64,000 bases of DNA from Climacium dendroides. Its lineage: Eukaryota > Streptophyta > Bryopsida > Hypnales > Climaciaceae. This document shows, piece by piece, positions 34,635-44,487 of the stretch. Location of the stretch: the NCBI GenBank assembly GCA_950106755.1, contig OX467089.1:5272501-5336500 (forward strand), given 5' to 3'. The notes beneath the pieces were generated by a model, which was not told where the DNA came from, ran no database searches, and saw only the letters and a program-made list of their open reading frames with translations. Each line of letters opens with the position of its first letter. The stretch's first letter is position 1. The position numbers were made by a program, and so were the translations under genes.

Positions 34635-37600
34635 TATAGTGAGTTGAGAGAAAGAGTGGTGAGTTAGCGACTGAAGTAGAGTTACTTTTCTCTCGTTCTG
34701 ACTTAGATCTTATGGCATCCGGACCAGTACGGAAGGTAGCGGTATCTGCCCGGGTTATCTCTCCGGCCATTCCGGATAACTCGGAACTACACAAGCAGTT
34801 AGAGGAGGACTTAACTAAGTTAGGATGTGTTGGTCTACTACACCGACCATGGAACCTCAAGAGTGAAGAGATGATTCAAGAGCTACTTCACGGTGTTCCG
34901 AATCAATATGAGCTTACTTTGAGAGGGCGGCCAGTCGTGTGGACCGAGGACATCTGGGCGGACGTCTATCAATTCCGGAAGAGTGGGAACGGGTTAGCAT
35001 CGAGGACGGACCGTTTTGTAGCTGGGAAGTTCACTGGGTCTGCAAACCCTAAGGACGGATTCGCTATCAGCGAGTGCAAGGACGAGAGACATAGGCGGAT
35101 ACTAGAGTTTCTGATTCCGATCTTGTATCCGGAAAAGCCAACACGGGTTACCATTATGGTGGCCAATACTATCTTTGGGGCTATGAAGAACTGGGTAGTG
35201 CACTAGGGTAGGGTCATAGCCGAGATAGTGGCTAAATTAGCGGATCACGTGACCCGAGCAAAGGCGAGTCTAGTTAGCACCTACCTGTTTCATCTATACC
35301 ATCAACAGGAACTTTTAAGTGCAGCTGAAGTGATCCAGTATGACACCGGAAAGGCGATCTTGTCGTACGGACTTTCCAGGGAGGAGGCGGAAGATCCGGT
35401 CGAGTCTGATCCGGAGGAACTTCCCGAGGAACGTCTGACCGATCCGAGGACCAAGAAGAGGAAGTCAACCGATCCGGGGTCGCGAATCAAGCCACAAACG
35501 ATGGAGAGGGGGGAATCCAGCAAGGGACCTGAAATGGAAACGGAATCCGCATTTTTCAATGTGGGGCTCGAGTGGATATGTGAAGCCAAGGTGCTCCACG
35601 ACGGTCTGTCGGATTTGGTGATAGATACCGCAGAAGTTTTGAAGGTGGATCCGGATCAGATCGTGGAAGCTGTCAAGCGACTGCCCAAACCGGAGGATCT
35701 GAAAAAGAGGGAGGAGCGGATCCAGGAGTTGGAGGCGGAATGGAACCAACTCCAGGCCCGAGTGAATTGGGCGGAAGGGGAAATGGCAGCTGCAAAAGAG
35801 AAAGAGGCTCTCGCTCTGGTCAAGAATCTATCCGGAGCAGTCAACATCAAGGCCAACATCATCACAAAAGCTGCCTTATTTGACTCAAAGATGATATCGG
35901 AAGGCCACATTATCGGAACCAAGGTAGTTACCATCCTCGTAGACTTCACTGTGAGGATAGAGCGAGTTTTGAAGGAGATCCAGCAGTTATTGGCGGCTAT
36001 CGACCCAAACCATGCGATGGATTTCTCCACCTTTCCGGAACTTCTTTTTGTCTCAGGTACCCCAGGGAAACCAGTGGCGGATTATGCAACCCGGATGGAG
36101 GGATTGAGGGGGATACTCACACCAGCCGAGCCTTCTGCCAGCAAAATGCGGATGACGGAGTTGAATTTGAGGCCAGCTTCGGAACCGGAACCTGAGTCTA
36201 GTGCGAAATCGGTTCTGGTGCCATCCAAGTTCTCAACCCCAGAAGTCCCCAAGTCCCAAACAATGCCGAACTTGATGACCGGATCATTCAAGGTTCCGAG
36301 ACAGCAAGTCAGAGGAGATCTCATCAACCGGATCAGTGGGATGACCAATCCGGCTCGGACTAATCCGAAAGGATTTGTGCACATGCAAGAGACCACGCCG
36401 GAGAAAAGAAGCGAACCCGCAACATTGGAGGATACAACACCAGAGAAGGAGAAGGAAGTTCAAGTCATCGAAGATTCTGAAGAGGAGAGTGCTCACTCTA
36501 CTTCCGGAACCGAAGACGACAGCGATCCGTCTCCCGCAACGCGCCATATCCAGACTCGGGCCACAGCAAAAACTACGCCAGCAAAGAATACAAAGGGGAC
36601 GCCTACCAGCCAAGCGGGGAGCCGTTCAAGGAAAGGACGAAAGCCAAAACATTAGAATTCGTAGGAGAAGAAGTATAGAATCCGGAACGGGGTTCCAAAC
36701 ATGGACCCGGTTTCCGGAATCTAAGGCGGATAGTTAGGAAATTCGACAATCTCGGACGGTAGTTAGTAATCTTTCTGGATATCCCGGGGTTTTTAGTGAT
36801 TGGTTGCCTGGATTTCCGGGTTTCCTTTTCAGGCTTTTAGGAGTTGACTTTGGGTTTTTGTATTAGTATTTTAAGGGCAGGCTAGTTAGTTGTCTGCCAT
36901 TCCATCCTACTCCATTCCGTTTTTAGTGCTTTCACGTATGTATTACAATTCTCTTTTCTTAATCTAAATCAACTAGGATACCTCTAGCTGCACTTTTGCT
37001 TAGACAGGGTCTTTTGGCTGAGTGTATGCATGTGTGTGTGACCTGGTACTGGAGAAAGAGAAGGGAGGGAGAGGAGGAATCCAGATCTTGGGCTACTGAT
37101 CTCTTGGTGTTGAGTTGAGTGGGAGGAATGCGAACTGAGTAAGGGAGTGTAAGTGTGAAGTGCTTTTAAATTGCCGGAACGGTAATCCGGGTAAGAGGGT
37201 AGAGGGCCCTACGAGTCCAGAACCAGGAGGGTTCTGTGCGGAGATAAGCAACTGCCAAAGGAAAGGAACTCCTGCTACTCCGGAAAATCTACCAACCTCC
37301 CCCTTGGTATATTGTCTTCCCCTTGAGACTCTATTCCTTTGGATCTATGAGTTCGGATCCGTCGTTGTAGTAAAGAGAGGTGTGAGAATTGCTCTGTGTG
37401 ACCTGATTTCGGATCTACCAATCCGGAAACTGTGAGAGGATACTCCTCCCCCCTCCTACAGCTGTGTTGTCTTGGGTGTGTTGTTTAGTAGAATTAGAGT
37501 ATAGAAAGGATAATTGCACAAGTGGTGAGTCCCCACCCCTTTCTAGATCAAGGGCGGACCCTCTGAGGGTAAAACAGAGGCAATAAAAACCAGTGACGGA

Positions 37601-37835
37601 AGAGAGACGGAACTCAGTTCCGGAGTTATCCGGATCCGGAATGGAATTCGGAAATGTACTAAGTTTCCGGAATAAAGTAGGGAAGTGAAAGAAGGGGGAT
37701 TAAGTGAGTAGTCACAATCCGGATGCTTCTAACTCAATCGATATCTTACTAGAAATTCCCTGGAACGATAATTCGTGTCATCTTGCAACAATTTGTTGTT
37801 GTAAGGATACTTACGGCTAACTGCGTGTACGATAA
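34635..37835 (+). mobile_element. element C2: second copy of the TCCGGA-rich element, 5'-truncated
   Basis: Homologous to element C1 in the opposite orientation. Similarity begins near 34635, so about 350 bp of the C1 5' end are missing. It continues through the gene and the 3' noncoding part to about 37830, where AACTGCGTGTACGATA matches the C1 end AACTGCGCATACGACA. No target duplication found. It lies directly 3' of the unit B large gene. TCCGGA words are again abundant. Confidence 0.65.
34712..36655 (+). pseudogene. element C2 protein (gag-like), broken by a Trp-to-stop change
   Basis: Paralogue of 8658-6697, aligned from the initiator Met to the last residues (KGRKPKH), with many substitutions and a shorter acidic tail. 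At 35204-35206 TAG replaces the TGG (Trp) of C1 in VVHWGRV. The frame is otherwise kept for the full length. Domains are as in C1: compact N-terminal domain, acidic/basic segment, coiled coil (RIQELEAEWN), P/E/T-rich tail. The change is a G-to-A transition in a CTGG context, i.e. a CAG (CHG) cytosine on the other strand. Confidence 0.7.
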
Positions 37836-38096
37836 TCCCCATTAGCTATTGATGAGCCCACCTTACAATATGTGCAGCCCGTCGCATCTCCATGCGGCCG
37901 CCGACCGCGTCCTCCATTTAAATTCGAGCGGACGTGACGTCCTGGCCCGCCTCGTCGGGGGTCATGCAACCGTCGGAGGAGCCCACTCCTTCCGTCATCT
38001 GCATCCGTCGCCGCTTGCCGCGTCCGGTGCCCATTCGGGAATCGGCGGCAGCATGCCTGCCCAGAGCGTGAACGCATCGGCGCCCCTGCACACGCA

Positions 38097-39083
38097 TCAA
38101 GTTTTTGTGTGGGCATCAGATTTTGTTTTGGGCTTCCTCTTCCCTCTTTGTCGGGTGAAATAATCGTCCCCTTCTCTAGTGTATTTGCCGACAAAGTCCG
38201 TATATTCCAACACGAGGTGCCTGTCCTGCCACGGGGCTAACACGCGAACGCGCAGTCCCAGATATGTCTGTCTCAAGGGTATCGTGAGGTGTTCGAAAAG
38301 TGCGTTCTGAGACACGTATTGCGACACGCTAAGGCCGGATGCGAGCAGGCCTTCGAGATACGGGCGCACAGTCCCCAACAGAGTGGAATCGTATTCACTG
38401 CCCACATACGACAAGGGAAACATGGTGTTGTGCACGGGGTTCAGGATGATGCTCTTCGGAGAGGAATCGATGAGGAGGATATTGGACGAATTGGCCCGGA
38501 AGTTCTTGGTGATGAACGTCTCGGTGTCCCACACAACCTTGTGCAACACCTTCAGCCGCAGCTGCCCCTTTGGATGGTCGGGGAATTGCACGTAGGTGTT
38601 CACGTCGATAGTAGGATCACATGAGATATGGGCAAGGTGCCCCGGGCAGGGTGGGTCGGGAAGGGACGACAAGGGCAGGCACCTGCACTCCCACCACGGC
38701 CGCCTCTCGATAATGGAGGTGCAGTTCTCCAACGCGAGGACCCGCATGTAAGTGCGGTCGAAGTCGCGAAAGAGGAAATCGACCATGGATTTGGCAACGA
38801 CGGCGGGCAGCCGAGTCCAGACGGAGACGTAAAATCGATTTGTCAAGCCCGTGAGGAAGCGGTGCAAGTCGGGACGACAATGCATCGTGTATTTGCTGAA
38901 GACGTGGCGCCGTCGAGGGTGGTAATCCTCCTTCGAGGGCTTCGCCTTCGAGGTCGAGGGAGTTGGCTGGACACATCCAACGTCCTCAATTTGGGCGAGG
39001 ACCCCTTCCAACTCCAAAAGGACGAAATAACTATACATAGGCAAAGCGACAGGGGGCGCCGTCGCGGACACCGGCAGTGGAGC
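38097..39083 (-). CDS. unit B large gene, last exon: FCP1-like HAD domain, catalytic Asp lost
   Basis: 329 codons from AG acceptor 39085-39084 to a stop at 38097, in phase with the previous exon. Order: MYSYFVLLELEGVLAQ (motif I position, where both catalytic Asp are Glu), CRPDLHRFLTGL, FYVSVWTRL, RVLALENC (matching FHVLG-DAC of unit A), then NILLIDSSPKSIILNPVHN, the motif IV block of FCP1/NIF-type HAD phosphatases. Loss of the nucleophile Asp implies an inactive pseudophosphatase. The fold call rests on motif order shared with the unit A exon at 22415-23229. The exon is GC-rich compared with most of the window. No internal stop. Confidence 0.6.
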   Translation of the reverse strand, partial: APLPVSATAPPVALPMYSYFVLLELEGVLAQIEDVGCVQPTPSTSKAKPSKEDYHPRRRHVFSKYTMHCRPDLHRFLTGLTNRFYVSVWTRLPAVVAKSMVDFLFRDFDRTYMRVLALENCTSIIERRPWWECRCLPLSSLPDPPCPGHLAHISCDPTIDVNTYVQFPDHPKGQLRLKVLHKVVWDTETFITKNFRANSSNILLIDSSPKSIILNPVHNTMFPLSYVGSEYDSTLLGTVRPYLEGLLASGLSVSQYVSQNALFEHLTIPLRQTYLGLRVRVLAPWQDRHLVLEYTDFVGKYTREGDDYFTRQRGKRKPKTKSDAHTKT

Positions 39084-39313
39084 CTGCGTATGCGAAATCC
39101 CGTGCTCAAAGTCCTCTTCTTTATGAAGAAATGGAGTCCACAAAAATGAACATGTGACTCTTCAAGCTTTGCCTTGCTAAGAGAGAGATGACAACCCCCT
39201 CTCTATGAAGATCCTAGTTCTATCCTGAATGAGATGTGCACTTCCTACAAACTATTTAGGAAAGTGCTGGACAGAGACAACGAGCATAGGGTTGCAAGGA
39301 CATGGAGTCTCAC

Positions 39314-39661
39314 CTTTCTTACATCCGTGGGAGTGGTGGCCGCGAGAGGAGGTGGTGCCGGTGGCGCCAGGACAGCAAGAGTGTCGACATCTGCAAGGGA
39401 GGGAGGCACCATCTTCATAGGTACCGGAGTGACGACCTCATCGACAGCGGGAGTATGGATGTCTACGAGGGAAGGAGGCACTAAGTTCAGAGGCACCGGA
39501 GTGGCGACTTCCAAGTTGACGGGAGGGACGACCTTGACAACAGCAACAGCAGGAGAGCCGACTTCCATGTGGATGGCAGGGAGGACTTCATCATTCCTCG
39601 GGGCCGAAATGGGAAGTGGGGACAACGGAGACTCGTTGTCACGTGCGAGAGCATCGACAAC
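39314..39661 (-). CDS. unit B large gene, Pro/Val-rich exon
   Basis: 116 codons between acceptor CAG (39664-39662) and donor GTGAGA (39313), phase 0 at both ends, joining the HAD exon in frame. It contains two copies of a ~28-residue repeat (V/A-T-P-V-P-x-x-x-V-P-P-S-L-x-D-x). Low complexity, no domain. Probably a flexible linker before the HAD domain. Confidence 0.5.
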
Positions 39662-40040
39662 CTGAACCGAAAATGCAAAGGGCGTAACTACAACGTCCAG
39701 AAGTAGTCGGAGACAAATCCCAGAGAGCATTTCAACGAAACAAGAGTCATGTATAAAGAAAAGCATCCAATATATTACAAGTGGAATACAAAGTTTGTAC
39801 AAATTGAACGGTGAATGCAGAGGTTCAGTGGTCACGCCCAAGTCTAGTAGTCTACACCTAACAATACCACTACAATCCTAACCAAGACGAGAGTCCCCAG
39901 ACTCCCGGTCTCGCGGCTGAACAGACTCAAGACAAACTCATTGAGATGATCTTCGATCGTCCCGACGTAACACCCTAACATAGCGTCCACACCACTACGA
40001 CTAACTACAAAGATGGGAGCTATGTGTAGGGGTTACCCAC

Positions 40041-42769
40041 CGCGGGAGCCTCGTCGTCCTTGGCCGGCGAGTCCACCGAGGCTTGATCATCTCGCGTCAC
40101 CGGGGGCTGCGGTGGAGCAACTGCTGCCTGTAGAGGAGCATACTATTGAGTCAAGTTAGTGAACGAGGCCTCCATATCCCCCAATTGAACGTCTAGGTCG
40201 TAAGGATCATCGTCGACGACGTTGGAACGATGCATGGGTTCAGGGATATGAATAAACGGAAACTGACTGAGGGCCAAGTCATCGTAGTCTGGGTCGCGAG
40301 TGACACTCACCGAAATAGTTGCAGGCTCCACAGTCCCCAGCAATTGCAGGCCTGACGCCGCTATGGCCGTCGTGGAAGCCGAGTTGGTGGTGGACACTCC
40401 AGAGAGGTTCTGGATTTCGCTGGCAGGATGGGCCGTGGGAGTGACGGGTGTGGGAGGTGCCTTGGGCATCGCCGAGGTGAACATCTCGAAGCGCTCGTTC
40501 ATAATCTTTAGCATCTCCCGATCGCGCCTCCTGTCCTCCTCGTACTACCTATCCTTCTTCGCCTGCTGCCTCCTCTACTCCTCCAACTGCCTCTCCTTCT
40601 CGGCGAGCTCGCGGTCCCTCTCCGCTTTCTTGGCCTTGCACTTGGCCTTCTTTTCCTGCTCCAGCCGCTCCTTCTCCTCTCTCTCCCTCTGGAGGGCCTC
40701 GATGGTCTCGGCACACTTCTCGACCACCACGGAATGCTTCCTCTTGTATCGCTCGGACATCATCTCGATGTACGCAAGGTTGAGGCCCGCCTTCTTGTCC
40801 ATGGTGTCGGGCTTCGTCTCCTTCCTCCCCACGTTCGAGCTCCCCGACGCCTGAGGTGCGGCCGTTCCACCTCCAGATGCGGTCTCCGCGTCTAACAGAG
40901 TGCAATCCCCCCCTTGGGTGGCAGCCTTGACCATCTGGCTGTACTCCTTCCTATTCTCCTATTCTCCTTCTCGGCGAGCTCGCGGTCCCTCTCCGCTTTC
41001 TTGGCCTTGCACTTGGCCTTCTTTTCCTGCTCCAGCCGCTCCTTCTCCTCTCTCTCCCTCTGGAGGGCCTCGATGGTCTCGGCACACTTCTCGACCACCA
41101 CGGAATGCTTCCTCTTGTATCGCTCGGACATCATCTCGATGTACGCAAGGTTGAGGCCCGCCTTCTTGTCCATGGTGTCGGGCTTCGTCTCCTTCCTCCC
41201 CACGTTCGAGCTCCCCGACGCCTGAGGTGCGGTCGTTCCACCTCCAGATGTGGTCTCTGCGTCTAACAGAGTGCAATCCCCCCTTTGGGTGGCAGCCTTG
41301 ACCATCTGGCTGTACTCCTTCCTATTCTCCTTCGCCGTGGAGAGCCGCATATTCAGATCCTCGTCATCCACGTTGTCGAGGTCAATCGGGTTCTCCTTGG
41401 CATTCTGGAGAGCGAAATTGAGCTTCTGCTTCATGGCTCGCACATGAGCCAAGAGAACGAGTTCCTCGGGGCCGGCGGGAGGCAGTTGCGACCGCAAGGT
41501 ATCAATGGCGACATGCACCGTGATGAGCTTGCTCACTCCATCGGCATCCAGTGGGGGTCGGGTAGACTTCAACTCCCGAAGAACGCCCTTGACCTTGTTA
41601 ATTTTTTCATCCATCGATCCCCGCGCAGGTTCGGTGGAGTAGTCTCCGACGTTGGATCGGACATTCTCCAGCTCCACCCGTTGCTCTTCAGAAAGTCTCG
41701 CCTTGAGATCGTCCAACTCCGTCTAGAGATCCTCGATCTGCATCCTGGGAAGGGCGGGAGGAGAGCCCTCACGAGAAGTGCCCGCACTGAAAGATGGACC
41801 TGTGGATGTACATGGAGTGGGAGTTTTGAAGATGGGGCCGCTCACTTCAGACTGCACGGTCTGAACCTCTTAGAGGCGAGGATGACTACGACTCGATAGG
41901 GGTGAGGCAGGATCGGTCTGGGCCCTCTGCAGCTCCGGAACTCGTACTGGAGGAGAATCGAAACGCAAAGTTTGAAGTTGTGGATGGGAGGATGGAGAAG
42001 TGGGAGACAAGGAAGGGGCTAAATCAGACCGCCCGCTCTGAACTGTTGCAGTGGGAGACGCGTGATCAGACCGCACAGTCTGATCGTTACAAGGAGCACC
42101 CGCCGATCTGATGGCAGCCTCTTCAGACTGTACCGTTGCCTCGCTCTCCATACGGTTTTGTAACGATTCCCCTATGATTTCAGGGCCGCTATCTTCTTCG
42201 TCACGGTCGAGCGTTCGATCATCCAATACGTCTTCATCTAGATCGTCTTCCTCATCCTCGTCCTCTTCTTCATCCTCATAATCATCATCATCTTCGAGCC
42301 CCTCCACTTCCTCCAATATTGCCCCCCTTTGATGAAGATCTTCTCCCCTTCGTTCGAGTAGATCTTCTTTGTCCTCCCCTTCCTCTTCTTCTTTGTCCTC
42401 TTCTCCCCCTTTGTCCACTTCTTCATCCTCGACGGGGTATTCCGCGTCCACATGCCCGGCATCGACGATGTCCAACGCCTCGTCCGACATGGCTTCCTCT
42501 TCAGTTGGTGCGGGCTCCTCCTCTATGGTCGGTCGACATCTCTGCGTCGGGGACTGCCTGTCGTAGTCGTACTTGAGGGTGTACTCCGTCACGAAGACAT
42601 GAGGCCACATTTCCACACCAATTCGCTGATGTACGGAATGGAGGAGAAGGGCTTTCTCGGTGGAGATCATGAAGGAGACGGAACTGCGACACAACATTTG
42701 CAGGACACAGTGTTAGTGAAGGGACAAAACGTGAACGTGGAATATCTATTCTTCTGGACCATATAGCCC
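40041..42769 (-). pseudogene. unit B large gene, acidic and coiled-coil exon
   Basis: The exon opens after an AG acceptor (42771-42770) and ends near donor GTGGGT at 40040. It encodes a methyltransferase-tail-like start, a long Glu/Asp run (about 42,200-42,450), a segment with repeated T-V-Q-S / Q-T-V-R-S-D peptides (41,850-42,130) and a coiled coil (EREEKERLEQEKKAKCKAKK). Stops interrupt the frame: TAG 42746-42748, TAA 42713-42715, TAA 41870-41872, TAG 41723-41725, TAG 40575-40577, TAG 40545-40547, TAG 40143-40145. All fit CAG/CAA origin. A 371-bp tandem duplication also shifts the frame. Same order as exons 3-4 of the unit A gene (acidic, then coiled coil ending RRRDREM). Confidence 0.5.
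40591..41332. repeat. 371-bp tandem duplication inside the unit B coiled-coil exon
   Basis: Two nearly identical head-to-tail copies, about 40591-40961 and 40962-41332. CGGCGAGCTCGCGG occurs at 40601 and 40972. The few differences seen are single bases. 371 is not a multiple of three, so the reading frame shifts at the junction. Recent event. Confidence 0.85.
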
Positions 42770-42806
42770 CTGCAAAGAAAAAAAACACGAGTGGTGAAAT
42801 CATTAC

Positions 42807-44195
42807 CGTGCATGCCGAGACTGCTTTCACTCCAGCGAAGACGAGCATGACCGTCCCTTGATCCCTGCAGAACTTGTCGATGAAGCGCAAGTACACATCG
42901 TACCATAGCTCGCGCTTGGACAGGATCCGAGGGAAATCGTGGCAGCAGACCTCCCGAGTCTTATACATGGGATCCGTGGCTATGAGGTCGTTGTCCTCGT
43001 CCTTGGACAATTTGGGCACCTTACCCTTAGTGTCCACCAACTTGGAGTTCATGAAGGTCTTGGTACTCCGCTGCAAGTACATGACCTTGTCCCTGTTCCT
43101 CTCCTTGAAGGTCGACTCTCCCTTGCAGATCACGTAGTCACATTTCCGCCTAAGTGAATAGGACGGGAAGAACTCCGTCGCCAATCTGTCCACCGCAGCC
43201 GCCCGCTTCGAGTTGAAGATGAACATCCACGTGTGCACGGTCTTGGATATAGTGGAGTTGGAGACCTCCCTCACTTCCTCCATGATTTTTGCGTGCCCAG
43301 AAGTGACCTCCATGCCTTCAACCTTCGGAAATAGTCGGAAATCAATAATGCTGACCTCGCAGTACTCCGTCTTCGCGGCTCCAGTTTCCGATCGATACGG
43401 TGACCACGCCCCATTCTTATGCACGTACAACTGTGGGTCGAAGTGCTTCTCGCTTCGTATCCATCGGTAGACGGTGGCTCGGGAGCACTTCCTGACCTTC
43501 TCACATCAGTCGGCATTTTGCACGACCTGATCCAACGTCGCCAGGAATGGCTTCTTGGGCTTCTCCACTGTCCTCCCTGACCGGCACTGGGACTTCACCC
43601 AATCCAAACCGAGGCTTATGAGATGCCACATGTGGAAGCCACCGATGCACAACGCGGTCTTCAGATTCCGCCAAGCCTTGACATTCATGTCTTCCGGCTC
43701 GGGAAATACGCCTTTGGCCTCCTCGATGCCGAAGGTGTCGGCCTTGTCGACAATCTCCTTCGCCAGTTGCATCTTGTGCTTCTTGTTTGTGCACCACATG
43801 AGGAAAGGAATGGCCGATGTCCAGACCGTGGGTCTCTTGTTGAGGTATACCTTGGGCGGCACGTCCAAGATTTTTTGGGCCAGCTCGCCGACGGCGTCAT
43901 CTTCCATTCCGAGCAAGGCCTTCATCATATTATTCGTGATGGGTTGGAACTTGTACACCTTGGCGTTCCCGTCCTTGCTCACCGCTTCATTGAATGGACT
44001 ACCCGTGTCCGTGTCGTGCAGAGTGCCTTGCTCGTGAGCTTCAAAGACCTTCAGCCAAGCCGACCAAGTTTCCTCTGAGGCCATGATGATTTTCCTCTCC
44101 CCCATCTTATCCAGGTCGTACGTTTTTCGGTTTCCAGACAGAGGCTTGAGGAGGCCGGTGGACTCAAAGCTCTGTTCCGCCTTGTCTCGAAAGTC
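42807..44195 (-). pseudogene. unit B large gene: HTH and methyltransferase-like exon
   Basis: 463 codons from acceptor AG (44197-44196) to a GTAATG donor, phase 0. It starts DFRDKAEQSF, aligning with DFEKAVFLRF of unit A exon 2 right after the shared intron. Mid-exon CSRATVYRWIRSEKHF looks like a helix-turn-helix recognition helix. Near the end comes DLIATDPMYKTRE (DPMY resembles methyltransferase motif IV DPPY), then FCRDQGTVMLVFAGVKAVSA, which aligns with FCAPGGCIFSCFAGGKLTCA of unit A. The glycine-rich SAM motif is degenerate. TGA at 43506-43508 (CGA origin likely) breaks the frame. A DNA-methyltransferase-derived fold is the best reading; activity is unlikely. Confidence 0.5.
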
Positions 44196-44315
44196 CTGCA
44201 TACCGCAATTGACTAGGTTAGAGGATCACAACTCTGAGAACTTGCATCAGACCTCCCGCACTATGCTTATTTGAATGGATGTGAAGGACAGCATCCTAGG
44301 TATACAATATGAAAG

Positions 44316-44335
44316 TTCAGAGCGGTCGCTCTGAA
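44316..44335. repeat. family-B palindrome in the conserved intron
   Basis: TTCAGAGCGGTCGCTCTGAA, in the intron between 44488 and 44195. Confidence 0.85.
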
Positions 44336-44445
44336 GTGGCTTGGATTCATTCCATTACAGTGGAACAATGTGACACGATTGTGCCATTGTCCAAGGCATT
44401 GGAATAACATGAATGTGGACTCGACAATATCTACTGTATTACAAA

Positions 44446-44466
44446 TCAGACCGGGCGGTCTAAACT
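44446..44466. repeat. variant palindrome in the same intron
   Basis: TCAGACCG-GG-CGGTCTAAA: same length class, with arms changed to TCAGACCG/CGGTCTAA. It matches the TCAGAC...GTCTGA variant found in the acidic coding exon. Confidence 0.6.
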
Positions 44467-44487
44467 GACCAAGTGGAGGAGACATAC

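Noticed and set aside
38628..39149. 173-codon plus-strand frame, and others at 37849-39109
   Set aside because: Shadows of the GC-rich minus-strand HAD exon, which has recognisable motifs.
40300..41225. Ser/Leu-rich plus-strand frames repeated at 40300-40854 and 40914-41225
   Set aside because: Antisense of the Glu/Lys/Arg coiled-coil exon and its 371-bp duplicate.
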